From assembly GCA_044225555.1 (NCBI GenBank), contig JBGAIM010000001.1, positions 496,001 through 560,000 of the forward strand: a stretch of DNA of 64,000 nt, given 5' to 3'. The notes beneath the pieces were generated by a model. That model was given only the letters and a program-made list of their open reading frames with translations. It had not been told where the DNA came from and did no database searches. Made by a program: the position numbers and the translations under genes. Source of the DNA: JADLHS01 sp044225555 (GTDB taxonomy: Bacteria; Verrucomicrobiota; Verrucomicrobiia; Limisphaerales; JADLHS01). Numbering within the stretch: the first letter of the stretch is position 1; each line of letters opens with the position of its first letter. Positions 16,271 through 25,275 of the stretch are shown here, piece after piece.

Positions 16271-17821
16271 ATGAACAAGATTTCGCGCGCGTTACTTTCC
16301 GTCTCCGATAAAACCGGCCTCGTTCCGTTTGCCCAAGCCCTGGCAGCGGCCAAAGTAGAATTGATCTCCACTGGCGGCACCGCCAAAGCCCTCCGCGACG
16401 CCGGGCTCACCGTGAAGGACATCAGCGAACACACCGGCTTTCCGGAAATGCTCGATGGCCGGGTCAAGACGCTGCACCCGAAAGTTCATGGCGGCTTGCT
16501 CTACATCCGGGGCAACGCCCAACATGAAGCGGCGGTGAACGAACACAGCATCACCCCGATTGATCTCGTGGTGGTGAATCTCTATCCCTTCGAGGCCACC
16601 GTCGCCAAGCCGAACGTCGCGCTGCACGACGCGATTGAGAACATTGACATCGGCGGGCCGTCCATGCTGCGCAGTGCCGCCAAGAACCACGACAGCGTGA
16701 CTGTCGTTGTGGACCCGTTCGACTACGCTGAAGTCGCCAAACAAATCGGCGCGACCGGCAACACGACCTTGGAATTGCGCCGCACGCTCGCGGCCAAGGT
16801 CTATGCCCGCACCGCCGCCTACGACGCGGCCATCGCCGCGCATTTGCAGAAGGAATTTGCCGCCGACAAAAAGGCGCTGCCGGTGACGCTCACTATTTCC
16901 GCACCGCTGGTGCAAACACTGCGCTACGGCGAGAATCCGCACCAGACGGCGGCGCTCTACGGAAAGTTCGGCGAGTTCTTCAACCAACTGCACGGCAAGG
17001 AACTTTCCTACAACAACATTCTCGACCTCACTGCAGCGGCGGCACTGATCGCCGAGTTTGAAGGCGAGTCGCCAACGCTGGCGATTCTCAAGCACACGAA
17101 TCCCTGCGGCGTGGGGCAGGGGACAACTCTGCGTGAAGCCTGGGACAAAGCGTTTGCGACCGACAAACAAGCGCCATTTGGCGGTATCATCGCCGTGAAT
17201 CGCCCCCTCGACGCGGCCTGCGCCGAGGCCATCGCGGAGATCTTCAGCGAAGTGATTGTGGCGCCCGACTTCACGCCGGAAGCGCTGGCAGTTTTGCAAA
17301 AGAAGAAAAACCTTCGCCTGCTCAAGGTTTTAAAATCGCCGCTGGCCGGCACGGCGCGTGATCTCAGGAGCGTTGGTGCGAATTCCTTCCTGGTGCAGGA
17401 ACGTGATCTCAAAGTGACCGGGACGGCAGATTTGAAAATCGTCACCAAGCGCCAACCTACTGAGGCCGAGTTGAAAGCCATGCTGTTTGGCTGGCGCGTG
17501 GTGAAGCATGTGAAGTCAAACGCGATTGTCTATACCGGCGCGGACCGCACGCTCGGTGTCGGCGCCGGCCAGATGAGCCGCGTAGATTCCAGCCGCATCG
17601 CCGTGTGGAAGGCCGGCGAGGCGAAGCTGCCGCTCCAAGGCAGCGTGGTTTGCAGTGACGCGTTCTTCCCGTTTCCTGACGGGCTCATCGCCGCTGCCGA
17701 TGCGGGCGCCACCGCCGCTATTCAACCGGGCGGGTCAGTGAAAGATGCCGAAGTCATCGCCGCCGCCGATCAACGCGGCATGGTGATGGCATTCACCGGT
17801 GTGCGGCATTTTCGGCACTGA
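16271..17821 (+). CDS. purH: Bifunctional AICAR formyltransferase / IMP cyclohydrolase
   Basis: A 516-residue PurH that carries out the last two steps of IMP synthesis. The N-terminal MGS-like cyclohydrolase domain begins ISRALLSVSDKTGLVPFA and has STGGTAKALRDAGL and GRVKTLHPKVHGG. The AICAR transformylase domain has the catalytic-site region ILKHTNPCGVG and APFGGIIAVNR, and ends GMVMAFTGVRHFRH, the canonical C-terminus. I use the ATG at 16271 because the family begins there. An upstream in-frame start at 16226 would add a tail without homology. The length is typical. The gene is alone on this strand, between tRNA-Tyr and the convergent exopolysaccharide block. Confidence 0.97.
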   Translation: MNKISRALLSVSDKTGLVPFAQALAAAKVELISTGGTAKALRDAGLTVKDISEHTGFPEMLDGRVKTLHPKVHGGLLYIRGNAQHEAAVNEHSITPIDLVVVNLYPFEATVAKPNVALHDAIENIDIGGPSMLRSAAKNHDSVTVVVDPFDYAEVAKQIGATGNTTLELRRTLAAKVYARTAAYDAAIAAHLQKEFAADKKALPVTLTISAPLVQTLRYGENPHQTAALYGKFGEFFNQLHGKELSYNNILDLTAAAALIAEFEGESPTLAILKHTNPCGVGQGTTLREAWDKAFATDKQAPFGGIIAVNRPLDAACAEAIAEIFSEVIVAPDFTPEALAVLQKKKNLRLLKVLKSPLAGTARDLRSVGANSFLVQERDLKVTGTADLKIVTKRQPTEAELKAMLFGWRVVKHVKSNAIVYTGADRTLGVGAGQMSRVDSSRIAVWKAGEAKLPLQGSVVCSDAFFPFPDGLIAAADAGATAAIQPGGSVKDAEVIAAADQRGMVMAFTGVRHFRH

Positions 17822-17834
17822 AATCACCAATTCC

Positions 17835-18239
17835 CTATTGCAGCAGCCAGTAGATGAGCGCGACCTGGCTCAGGCAGACGCCGACGATGAGCGTCCATAC
17901 GAAACATTCGCGCAGGCGCAGGCCGCGCTGGCGGTTGTCGCCCAGCCGGAAACAGAGTTTGGCCGAGCCGGCGGTGATGAGGTCGCCATTGCGCAGGCGC
18001 GCGGTCTGGACGGGGGATTGGTTGACGGTGACGATGGCGCCGGGATGGGCCGAGAGGGTGAAGCCTTCCGCCGGATTTAACGCGAGTTGAAAATGATCAT
18101 CCCAGACACCGTCGTCCTCCAGTTTCAGATCACTCGCCGCGGCGCGCCCGACGTGTACAGGAAAACGGCGGGCGTTCCAAAAAACGCCCGCCTGTTTGCC
18201 GGAAAGTATCTGTAATTGGATCAATCGAAGATGTCCCAC
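17835..18239 (-). CDS. FHA-domain protein with C-terminal membrane anchor
   Basis: A 134-residue protein. Residues about 5-100 follow the forkhead-associated pattern (FPVHVGRAAASDLKLEDD, then HFQLALNP, then NQSPVQTARLRNGDLITAGS). The C-terminus is one membrane helix (CFVWTLIVGVCLSQVALIYW). FHA domains bind phosphothreonine, but the usual serine/histidine pair of the binding loop is only partly kept (VWDDHF). The GTG at 18239 overlaps the wza-like gene by 19 bases. A TTG at 18224 would give a 4-base TTGA overlap instead. Coupling to the polysaccharide export genes suggests it senses or scaffolds that machine, which is inference. Confidence 0.75.
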   Translation of the reverse strand: MGHLRLIQLQILSGKQAGVFWNARRFPVHVGRAAASDLKLEDDGVWDDHFQLALNPAEGFTLSAHPGAIVTVNQSPVQTARLRNGDLITAGSAKLCFRLGDNRQRGLRLRECFVWTLIVGVCLSQVALIYWLLQ

Positions 18240-18916
18240 GGGCCGCGCATCGGGACGTCGATCTTGTCACCGGGGTAAACCGGCAGGTCAAGTGACGGAT
18301 CCTTGGCAGCTTTCTTACAGTCGAGGATAAACCTTTTTCCGTCGGCGCGGGTCAACTCGACCCTCCGTCGGGCGGCGAAATCCGTGAAGTCGCCGGCAGA
18401 TTGAATCGCCTTGGTGACCGTGGTGGGCCCAATATAACTCTGGCGCCCGGGCGACCTGACCTGTCCGCCAACCGAATAAACGCGTTGTTCGCCCGTAACG
18501 ATGACCGTGAGACGCTTGTAATAATCGGGGACATAGCGATCGTGAATGTCCTTCTGCAAATCGCCCGGAGTCTTGCCAACGGCTTTGACCGCACCAATCA
18601 GCGGCAGGGTGATGGTCCCGTCGTCTTTGATACGCTCTTCATGCTGCGGAATATTATCGATGGTCCCGGAAAACTTCACCGTAACTAGGTCGCCAATTGC
18701 GAAAACATCCGCGCGCTGCGTGAGAGCCGCAAGGCCCGGTGGTGGATTTGTCCCCCCATTGGTCGCCGGCACTTCAAGGTCGGGAGGAAGGGGATTGAAG
18801 GGAGGTTTTGGGTTTTCGGTGGTGCCCGCGCATCCGGCGACGAGCCAGACCGTCACAAGCAGCAAGCCGATCCATCCCGACCTTACCGCCATTTGCTGCC
18901 AATTTTTCTTATTCAT
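18221..18916 (-). CDS. Polysaccharide export lipoprotein, Wza/SLBB family
   Basis: A 231-residue lipoprotein. A basic N-terminus and hydrophobic stretch end in the lipobox LVAGC, followed by a proline-rich linker. The polysaccharide biosynthesis/export domain begins DVFAIGDLVTVKFSGT and continues KDDGTITLPLIGAVKAVG. An SLBB domain with VYSVGGQVRSPGRQSY follows. The C-terminus is short, without the long Wza helix that spans the outer membrane, so it may act with the barrel protein encoded upstream. The ATG at 18916 has an AAGGGAAGG Shine-Dalgarno and is preferred over 18937. It is 26 bases after the wzc-like gene, in the same operon. Confidence 0.9.
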   Translation of the reverse strand: MNKKNWQQMAVRSGWIGLLLVTVWLVAGCAGTTENPKPPFNPLPPDLEVPATNGGTNPPPGLAALTQRADVFAIGDLVTVKFSGTIDNIPQHEERIKDDGTITLPLIGAVKAVGKTPGDLQKDIHDRYVPDYYKRLTVIVTGEQRVYSVGGQVRSPGRQSYIGPTTVTKAIQSAGDFTDFAARRRVELTRADGKRFILDCKKAAKDPSLDLPVYPGDKIDVPMRGPWDIFD

Positions 18917-18942
18917 GAACCTTCCCTTAACAGACACTTTGC

Positions 18943-21108
18943 TCAGTACTTTTGTTTGATTTCCGGAGCAGACTTGTCCGCCGCCGGCCGCTCTTCTGCG
19001 GGCTCGGATTCCTCGTTCTTCGAGTAGTAATCGTGGTAGTATCCGCTGTAGTAGTAGTAACTCTCGTCCTGGGACATGTTGATGTTGTTGAGAACGATCC
19101 CCACCAAGTTGCCACCGACCTTCTCGATCAACTGCTTGGCCCGGATGTTCATCGGCTGCGGATAACGGCGGTATTGGATAACCTGAACGGTGATGTCCAC
19201 TTCGCTGGCCAGAATGGAGGCGTCGCTCACGCCCATGATCGGCGGCGAGTCAAAGAAGACGAAATCGTAGCGTTGTTTGAGATCACTGATGAGATCCTTC
19301 ATCTGGCTGGAACTCAGGATACCCAACGAACTGCTGGGCAGCTTGCCGCTGGCCAGGAAATCCAAACTCGGCAGGTTCGTGGTCTGGATGACCTCGTCGA
19401 GTGAGTTCTGCTTGAGCAGGTAGTTGGTCAACCCGAGGTTGTTCGTCAGTCGCAGCAGCTTGTGCAGGGTCGGGCGGCGGAGGTCGGAGTCAACGACGAC
19501 CACCCGCTGGCCGCTTTGGGCGAAGACCGTGGCGAGGTTCAACACGGTGGTGGACTTGCCCTCGCCCGCGCCGGCGCTGACCACGGCGACGGTGTTCAGC
19601 TTGTCGTCCTTGCGTGCGAACATGAGGTTGGTGCGCAAAACCCGGTACGCCTCGGCGTGTGGGCTTTCGGCGCCCTCCTCAATCAGATAGCCGACGTTCT
19701 GGGGAATCACTCCGAGCACCGGTGATTGCAACGAGCGCTCGACATCGTCAATGGTCTTCACGCTCGTGTCCAGATACTCGATGAAGAACGCAAGGCCCAC
19801 GCCCACCACCAGCCCGATCACCACACCCAGAATGATGTTCAGCGGTTTGTTCGGGCGCACCGGTTTGCTGCCCGCGATGGCTTTTTCAATAATCTCAACC
19901 TGGGCTGAACGGGGAAGGCGCAAGTCGATGTCTTCGAGATTGATCTTGCGGGTTAGCAATCGGCGAAAATCGATCATGTCCTCCAGTTCACGCTTCTTGT
20001 CGTAATATGGGCGACTCTTGGTCAGTTTGTCCTGGTCGCTCTTTCGGGCGGTCTCAACAGACTCGACCAAGCTATCCAGTTCCGATTTCAACATGGAGAT
20101 CTGGGTCTCCAGCCGCTTCAGAATTCCAGTTACCCGCGCGTCGATTTTTTCGTTGAGCAGCTTCTGCTGCTCCGTCACCCGGATGTACTCCGGATGCTTG
20201 CTGCTTATATCCTCCCCAAGAGACTTGGCTTTCTGGTCGGCAGCATTGAGTTCGTTGATCAGTTCCGTCAGCGTAGAATCGACTTCCATGCCGGGGAGAA
20301 CATCGCGCAGCTCTTTCTTGCTCAGCGCAGTCAACTGTTGAAACTGCTCCTTGCGTCCCGTGTAAATCACCTCGCGCTCGAACTTGGTCGCCATGTAGCG
20401 CTTGTATTCCTCGTTTTCGATCAGCGGTTGAGGAGCGGTGGAGACGGCATCAAAGTCCGAGATTTGCAGTTCGACACGCAGATCGGAAAGCTCTTTCGTG
20501 GCCTTGGCAATCTTCTCATCCTGTTCCTTGGCTCGCTCTTCAAGCGACTTCAGTCCCCCCTTTACCAGTTCGAAGCCTTTGTCGAGTCGCCATTGTCTGT
20601 AGGTCTCAGCAATCTGATTGGCCAGATCGGCGGCTTCCTTGGGGTTCTCACTGAACACCCGGATGTCAATGAGCGTGGTGTTGCGAACCGGACGTAGATC
20701 CAACCCCCGGCGGATGAACGCCAGACTTTCGGAGGTCTTGAGTTTGGTGCCGTCGTAATATCGCTTGCCCCAGACGTCGTTGAGGTTCATGACGTCAATC
20801 ACCTTCCCGAGAATTGTCTCGGACTGGATGATCTCGAACTCCGTCTGGATGAAGTACGGGTCATAAGGGTTGAACCGGACGCCCGCCTGGCTGCCGGTTA
20901 ATTCCTCAATGTCCGACTTGTCGCGCTCCACCTTGATCCGGGCCGTGCTGGCGAAGGACTCCGGCAGAATGAAGGTAACGAGGGTGGCAGTAATGACGAC
21001 CAGCAGAAAGACGGCAATGATGACGGTCTTACGAATGCGGATGATCCGCCAGTAATCGAGGAAATGCAGCCGGCTTTCCTGTTGGGGTTGAAGTTTCAGC
21101 GGATCCAT
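18943..21108 (-). CDS. Polysaccharide co-polymerase with BY-kinase domain (Wzc-like)
   Basis: A 721-residue inner-membrane protein. Wzz-type domain with membrane helices at about 28-48 and 425-444 and a long periplasmic coiled coil (about 185-380), then a bacterial tyrosine kinase: Walker A SAGAGEGKSTT (511-521, Lys518), Walker A' VVVVDSDLRRP (536-546), Walker B FVFFDSPPIMG (616-625 region). The tail has eight tyrosines between residues 684 and 695 (ESYYYYSGYYHDYY), the expected autophosphorylation cluster. Such proteins set chain length and drive export of extracellular polysaccharide by cycles of phosphorylation. The gene stands between an outer-membrane barrel and the Wza-like lipoprotein. 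No glycosyltransferase is nearby. Confidence 0.95.
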   Translation of the reverse strand: MDPLKLQPQQESRLHFLDYWRIIRIRKTVIIAVFLLVVITATLVTFILPESFASTARIKVERDKSDIEELTGSQAGVRFNPYDPYFIQTEFEIIQSETILGKVIDVMNLNDVWGKRYYDGTKLKTSESLAFIRRGLDLRPVRNTTLIDIRVFSENPKEAADLANQIAETYRQWRLDKGFELVKGGLKSLEERAKEQDEKIAKATKELSDLRVELQISDFDAVSTAPQPLIENEEYKRYMATKFEREVIYTGRKEQFQQLTALSKKELRDVLPGMEVDSTLTELINELNAADQKAKSLGEDISSKHPEYIRVTEQQKLLNEKIDARVTGILKRLETQISMLKSELDSLVESVETARKSDQDKLTKSRPYYDKKRELEDMIDFRRLLTRKINLEDIDLRLPRSAQVEIIEKAIAGSKPVRPNKPLNIILGVVIGLVVGVGLAFFIEYLDTSVKTIDDVERSLQSPVLGVIPQNVGYLIEEGAESPHAEAYRVLRTNLMFARKDDKLNTVAVVSAGAGEGKSTTVLNLATVFAQSGQRVVVVDSDLRRPTLHKLLRLTNNLGLTNYLLKQNSLDEVIQTTNLPSLDFLASGKLPSSSLGILSSSQMKDLISDLKQRYDFVFFDSPPIMGVSDASILASEVDITVQVIQYRRYPQPMNIRAKQLIEKVGGNLVGIVLNNINMSQDESYYYYSGYYHDYYSKNEESEPAEERPAADKSAPEIKQKY

Positions 21109-21113
21109 AGTTC

Positions 21114-21148
21114 AAAAAAAAAGGGGCCAGTATGAACGACCCAGCCCC
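21114..21148 (-). terminator. Possible weak terminator or attenuator between the barrel and wzc-like genes
   Basis: On the minus strand GGGGC and GCCCC (21144-21148 and 21123-21127) can pair and are followed directly by a T9 run (21114-21122). The stem is only 5 base pairs with a 16-base loop, so termination may be partial. That would lower wzc and wza expression relative to the barrel gene. Confidence 0.45.
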
Positions 21149-21170
21149 CGAACAGTTACATCATGCGTTC

Positions 21171-22442
21171 TCAATAGCCAGCGGTCATACCCAAGTAAAA
21201 GCGATTACGGTTGTAGCTCTGGCCGGCAATCTCTGAATTGTTGTTGTCATAGTTATATCCGCCATGAACTGAGAGATTCGGCGTAAACTGATAAGCCAGA
21301 TCGAGACCAATCTGGAAAAACAGATAGCTCTCACCGTCGTAACCAGGACCACCACCATTGTAGGTCGCATGCTGAAGCGTCGCTTTGGCGGTGCCGATGA
21401 GGTGCGCTACAATCTCATGTGTCAAACTGCCATAAACCAGCGCTACCTCGGTATCTTTGATGAAAGAATTGGCAGAGCCAACCCCAACTTGATCTGCCGC
21501 GCTTCGACTGTAGGAAAAGCCCGCGTCCATTGTGGTCGTGGACTGATACTGATACCGCATGTTAGCTACGACATAGGGACTCCACTGGTTGCCGCCTGCG
21601 GGATCGCCGTAATAATCGAAATATTGCGCGCCAGCCTTGAGCGTTGCCGACAACGTGGGAGTAAAGGCATGTTGGACGCCCCCGTAAAAGGTCTGGCTGC
21701 GGGAATCCTTGCTGGCACTGTCGATTCCAATTCCAATCGGCTCATCGCCGGTATACAGATTCTGACCGTACATGTAGCCAATGATGCCGACTGTTTCGGG
21801 CCGCAATTTCCACTGACTGTCCACATGGACACGATTTTCGATCCGGTTCAATAGCGCGGCTGTACTGGGAGAAAGTATGGTCCCGTCGTCGTCCGCATAG
21901 TTGTAATAGGCATTGTCATAGCCCACGTTGAATCCCAACAGCTGGGTCGCCTCAATATTGAAATTTATCGACCCATAGTTGACGATGTTGTCTCCGGGAA
22001 CGAGTTGGACCGTCGAATAAGGTAGGTCTCCAGCGCGCAACATATCAGGCTCCTGACCCAGCGCAAAAGAGTCGTTCACCGACATATCCACGCGCGGACT
22101 GAAGGTATGGTTAAGATAGCCTTGGAACGTGTGGGTAAAATCCCATTTGTCCGTCTGTCCCGCGGGTTGTTGCTCGTAATACTTCGCCGAGAATTGATAA
22201 CCCAGGTTGAAAGATGTCTGTTCACCCGCCAGTCCGAAATCGACCGAGGGGGTAATCTCATAACCCCAAGAAGATTCCTTGTCCTCCGTGGCGTTAATGT
22301 TGTCGTCGTAAAACCCGCGCAGTGAAGCAGCAACACTCCAAGGCTTCGAGCGTTGCATGCTGTTGAGTGCGGTGGCTTCAACGGCGTGAAGCGCGGTGGT
22401 CCCCAGCGCGACCAGACCCAAAGAGGCGGCGAATTTGTTCAT
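21171..22442 (-). CDS. Outer-membrane beta-barrel protein of the exopolysaccharide cluster
   Basis: A 423-residue secreted protein. A signal peptide (KFAASLGLVALGTTALHA) is followed by alternating aromatic and polar residues typical of an outer-membrane barrel, with many strands ending in Tyr/Phe, and the protein ends NRFYLGMTAGY with a terminal aromatic residue. It resembles the beta-barrel porin-2 type proteins found with exosortase/EPS loci, including the N-terminal LRGFYDDNINAT. It may provide the outer-membrane channel for polysaccharide export, which would suit the short Wza-like protein. I use the ATG at 22442. A TTG start 21 bases upstream is possible but would precede the signal peptide. 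Confidence 0.82.
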   Translation of the reverse strand: MNKFAASLGLVALGTTALHAVEATALNSMQRSKPWSVAASLRGFYDDNINATEDKESSWGYEITPSVDFGLAGEQTSFNLGYQFSAKYYEQQPAGQTDKWDFTHTFQGYLNHTFSPRVDMSVNDSFALGQEPDMLRAGDLPYSTVQLVPGDNIVNYGSINFNIEATQLLGFNVGYDNAYYNYADDDGTILSPSTAALLNRIENRVHVDSQWKLRPETVGIIGYMYGQNLYTGDEPIGIGIDSASKDSRSQTFYGGVQHAFTPTLSATLKAGAQYFDYYGDPAGGNQWSPYVVANMRYQYQSTTTMDAGFSYSRSAADQVGVGSANSFIKDTEVALVYGSLTHEIVAHLIGTAKATLQHATYNGGGPGYDGESYLFFQIGLDLAYQFTPNLSVHGGYNYDNNNSEIAGQSYNRNRFYLGMTAGY

Positions 22443-22488
22443 AGAATTGTTCGGTTGTTCCAACCCACAGACGACGTTTACTCAAAGG

Positions 22489-22516
22489 TTTATAGGAATT
22501 CGGCAAAACCTGTCAA
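22489..22516 (-). promoter_or_regulatory. Sigma-70 type promoter of the exopolysaccharide operon
   Basis: On the minus strand: TTGACA (22511-22516), a 16-base spacer, then TATAAA (22489-22494). The -35 is perfect. It would start transcription about 40 bases before the barrel gene and read on into the wzc-, wza- and FHA-encoding genes. Confidence 0.6.
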
Positions 22517-22711
22517 ACAAATGTTGTGTTTTTTTTCCACCGTTTCCTCGGGCAATCTGCCCCATAGTACGCTCCAAACAAACGCCGTCAACGCACTCTT
22601 TGTGTCACCAAAGAGACAGCCCTGCCAACCCGACGTTCAATTTGAGATGCTCATTCCCGTCACCAAGTTCCCGAAGGAGGCCCAACCTGCACCCGCTGCG
22701 GCATGAGAAGT

Positions 22712-23476
22712 CTATCGGCTGGGGATGACCAGACTCTGGCCCACCCGCATCCGCTTGGGATCGAGCCCGGGATTCACGGTGAGCAATGCGTCCAGCTTAA
22801 CGTTGTATCTTCGTGCGATGGCGGAGGGAGTTTCTCCGGCTTGAACGCGGTGCGTGCGGGTCGCACTGGCAGGCCGTTCAGCTTGCTGCACCCGGGAACC
22901 TGCGGTCGAATTCGCGACGGCGCGAACCGTGCCCCCAGGATTGGCGCTGTTGGCGGCCACAAGGGATGCAACCGGTGCCCGATTGCTACTCTGGATGACT
23001 TGTGCAGGGACAGCCCGCAAGCGGTCGAGTTGATCCCGCAACTGCCGGTTCTCTTCGGCCAATTGCTCCAACTGTCGCTGGATTTCTGTGGATGGCGGGA
23101 TGGGCAACACCCCTTTGGCCAGCTCCTGCTTAAGCCGGAAAATATGCTGCCGGATGATTTCGGCATTGTCCGCGCCGGGGCGCAGCTTGAGAAATTTCTC
23201 GTAATGATAAATCGCCGTGGCAGGGGCCGACTCCTTCTCCGCGTAAAGTATGCCCAACTCAAAGTGCGCCGACGCGGAACGGGGATTCGTTTCCAGCGCC
23301 TGCTCAAAAGCCTCGATCGCCCCCTGGTAATCCATGGCATTGACGCGACTGCGACCGATGAGGAACTGCGGCTCCTTTTCTTCATCTGTGGCCCCGGCCC
23401 CGGACGGTCCGCAACCCCAGAGGAACAGGCTGCCGAACGCCACCAAGCACAGGCGCAAGAGATTCTGCCACGACAT
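22712..23476 (-). CDS. TPR and LysM domain lipoprotein
   Basis: A 254-residue lipoprotein with an N-terminal hydrophobic segment and lipobox LFLWGC. It then has about two TPR units (DYQGAIEAFEQALETNPRSA, and a second around HYEKFLKLRPGADN), a short coiled coil (EIQRQLEQLAEENRQLRDQL), a low-complexity linker and a C-terminal LysM domain (THRVQAGETPSAIARRYNVK to GQSLVIPSR). LysM binds peptidoglycan, so the protein probably bridges an envelope membrane and the cell wall. The ATG at 23476 is preferred over the adjacent GTG. It is upstream of the exopolysaccharide operon on the same strand, separated by 269 bases that carry the promoter described there. Confidence 0.85.
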   Translation of the reverse strand: MSWQNLLRLCLVAFGSLFLWGCGPSGAGATDEEKEPQFLIGRSRVNAMDYQGAIEAFEQALETNPRSASAHFELGILYAEKESAPATAIYHYEKFLKLRPGADNAEIIRQHIFRLKQELAKGVLPIPPSTEIQRQLEQLAEENRQLRDQLDRLRAVPAQVIQSSNRAPVASLVAANSANPGGTVRAVANSTAGSRVQQAERPASATRTHRVQAGETPSAIARRYNVKLDALLTVNPGLDPKRMRVGQSLVIPSR

Positions 23477-23563
23477 CACACGCAGACGTTAAACAAAAGG
23501 CCCCCGAGACGCAATCGCGGGTTGCTCACAGCTCGCCCAATGCGTTAGCGTGCTCACCGACGC

Positions 23564-24010
23564 ATGACGCGCGAGGAACAATACGACGACGCGATGTTTG
23601 ATTTCAGCACCGGCAACTTCGAGGGCGCGATCGCGAAGTTGAAGGCGATCCTGGTGGAAGCGCCGGCGCACTTCGACGCACAACTTTCACTCGGCATGGC
23701 GCACTATCGCAAAGGCGATTTCGCCGCCGCCATTGCCGAAGGCCACAAAGCCGAGCAACTCCGCCCCAAAGAACAGCTCGTTCATACCAATCTCTCCCTC
23801 TTCTACATGAAATCCGGCGATAAACAAAAAGCCGAGCACCACGGACTCCAGGCGCGCATCGCCTCCTGGCGGGAAGACAACTCGCAGCCGGGCGACAAGC
23901 CGGCGGGTGATCCCGAGCTCGCTCTCGCCAGACCCGCTCCGCCGCCCCCGCAGCCGTTGGAGAAGATTCCGGACATGCCCTGGAAGAAAAAGCCCGGGGC
24001 ACAGCCTTAG
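23564..24010 (+). CDS. Small TPR-repeat protein
   Basis: A 148-residue cytoplasmic protein with about two and a half TPR units at residues 5-95 (AMFDFSTGNFEGAIAKLKAI, then LGMAHYRKGDFAAAIAEGHK, then LSLFYMKSGDKQKAEHHGLQ), and a proline-rich tail ending MPWKKKPGAQP. There is no signal peptide. TPR domains mediate protein-protein contacts and no enzyme function is visible. The gene is divergent from the LysM lipoprotein and 36 bases before the next small gene, so the two plus-strand genes may be cotranscribed. I cannot assign a partner. Confidence 0.8.
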   Translation: MTREEQYDDAMFDFSTGNFEGAIAKLKAILVEAPAHFDAQLSLGMAHYRKGDFAAAIAEGHKAEQLRPKEQLVHTNLSLFYMKSGDKQKAEHHGLQARIASWREDNSQPGDKPAGDPELALARPAPPPPQPLEKIPDMPWKKKPGAQP

Positions 24011-24046
24011 AAAACCGGGAGCCCATCACCAAAAACCTAATCCGAA

Positions 24047-24325
24047 ATGAAATCCGCCTACGAACTCGCCATGGAACGGTTGAACAAGACCGCGCCCACC
24101 ACCAAGCTTTCCGCTGCCCAGAAAAAGAAACTCGCTGATCTCGAATCAAAATACAAAGCCAAGCTCGCCGAGCGGGAGATCGCTTTGAATGATGAAATCG
24201 CGGCTGCGGTCGCGGCCGGTGAATTCGAGAAGATCGAAACGTTGCAGCAACAACTCGTCGGCGAGCGCAGGAAGTTTCAAGCCGAGTTGGAGGAAAAGAA
24301 GGAAAAGATTCGCCAGCCCGATTGA
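24047..24325 (+). CDS. Small coiled-coil protein of unknown function
   Basis: A 92-residue, highly charged, almost wholly helical protein rich in Lys, Glu, Ala and Gln (KLSAAQKKKLADLESKYKAK, QQLVGERRKFQAELEEKKEK). The heptad pattern predicts a coiled coil over residues about 20-85. There is no signal peptide, membrane segment or known motif. It begins 36 bases after the TPR gene on the same strand, and its codon use matches the neighbours. I do not recognise the family. Confidence 0.7.
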   Translation: MKSAYELAMERLNKTAPTTKLSAAQKKKLADLESKYKAKLAEREIALNDEIAAAVAAGEFEKIETLQQQLVGERRKFQAELEEKKEKIRQPD

Positions 24326-24463
24326 GCGACGCGCCCCGGAGCCGAGGGTGCGCTCGGCACCGTATTCAGGCCACGCATCAGATCGCCTTTTCAAAACGTG
24401 CACGGTATTGACACGAATCCCCACTTTGAGAACCCTGCCGCCGGCTCACAGAGGAACTCTCGC

Positions 24464-25255
24464 ATGAACTGGTATTACGTTTCCGACAGTGAACAGAAAG
24501 GTCCGGTGGCGCCGGCTGACTTCGATCGCCTCATTCAAAGTGGAACCGTCACCGGTGCCACTCTGGTCTGGCAGGAGGGCATGGCGGATTGGAAACCGTA
24601 CGGTGAACTGCAAGCGCCGCTGCCGCCAACGACCGGGAGCTTGGACCGACCCGGGGCCGTTTGCTCGGTCTGCGGTCAAATCTTTCCATTGGCGGAAACC
24701 ATCCGGTTGGACAACCAGCCCGTGTGCGCCAGTTGCAAACCGGTCGCGATGCAAAAGCTCCGCGAAGGCGTCACCAACAACAACGCCGAGAAAATCCGGA
24801 AAGATCACATCAAACACGAAGCCTCGGTTAAATCCATCGGCATCCTGTATTTTCTCGCGGCGGCTTTTTTGATTCTGGCCGGCGGTTTGGGCCTGACCGC
24901 CAACCAGGGAGAAGGGGTCATTGTCAGTTTGCTTTTTCTTGCCATCGGCGTGGCGCAGATCTGGGTGGGCATCGGCCTCCGGGGTCTGAAACCCTGGGCG
25001 CGCATTCCCACCGGAATCCTCTCCGGTATTGGCCTGTTGGGCATTCCGGTGGGCACGCTCATCAACGGCTACATCCTCTATCTGATCTTTTCCCAAAAAG
25101 GGAAAACCGTGTTTTCAGAAGAATACAAACAGGTCATCGCACAAACGCCCCACGTCAAATACAAGACCTCAATCGTGGTGTGGATTTTTCTTGGGCTGCT
25201 GGTCCTCTTGATCTTGCTGGGATTACTGGCGGTGGTGTGGGGCTCGCACAAATAG
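24464..25255 (+). CDS. GYF_2 domain, zinc-ribbon membrane protein
   Basis: A 263-residue protein. Residues 1-50 are a GYF_2 type domain (NWYYVSDSEQKGPVAPADFD, then GATLVWQEGMADWKPYGEL), followed by a four-cysteine zinc-ribbon-like segment (CSVCG at about 66-70 and CASC at about 86-89) and then four to five hydrophobic helices. The last helices end LLAVVWGSHK. GYF_2 domains in bacteria often sit on membrane proteins and probably bind proline-rich peptides. The ATG at 24464 follows GAGGA and starts directly at the domain, so it is preferred over an upstream in-frame start at 24398. The function is unknown. Confidence 0.82.
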   Translation: MNWYYVSDSEQKGPVAPADFDRLIQSGTVTGATLVWQEGMADWKPYGELQAPLPPTTGSLDRPGAVCSVCGQIFPLAETIRLDNQPVCASCKPVAMQKLREGVTNNNAEKIRKDHIKHEASVKSIGILYFLAAAFLILAGGLGLTANQGEGVIVSLLFLAIGVAQIWVGIGLRGLKPWARIPTGILSGIGLLGIPVGTLINGYILYLIFSQKGKTVFSEEYKQVIAQTPHVKYKTSIVVWIFLGLLVLLILLGLLAVVWGSHK

Positions 25256-25275
25256 TCGGCGCGCCGGCGCACTGA

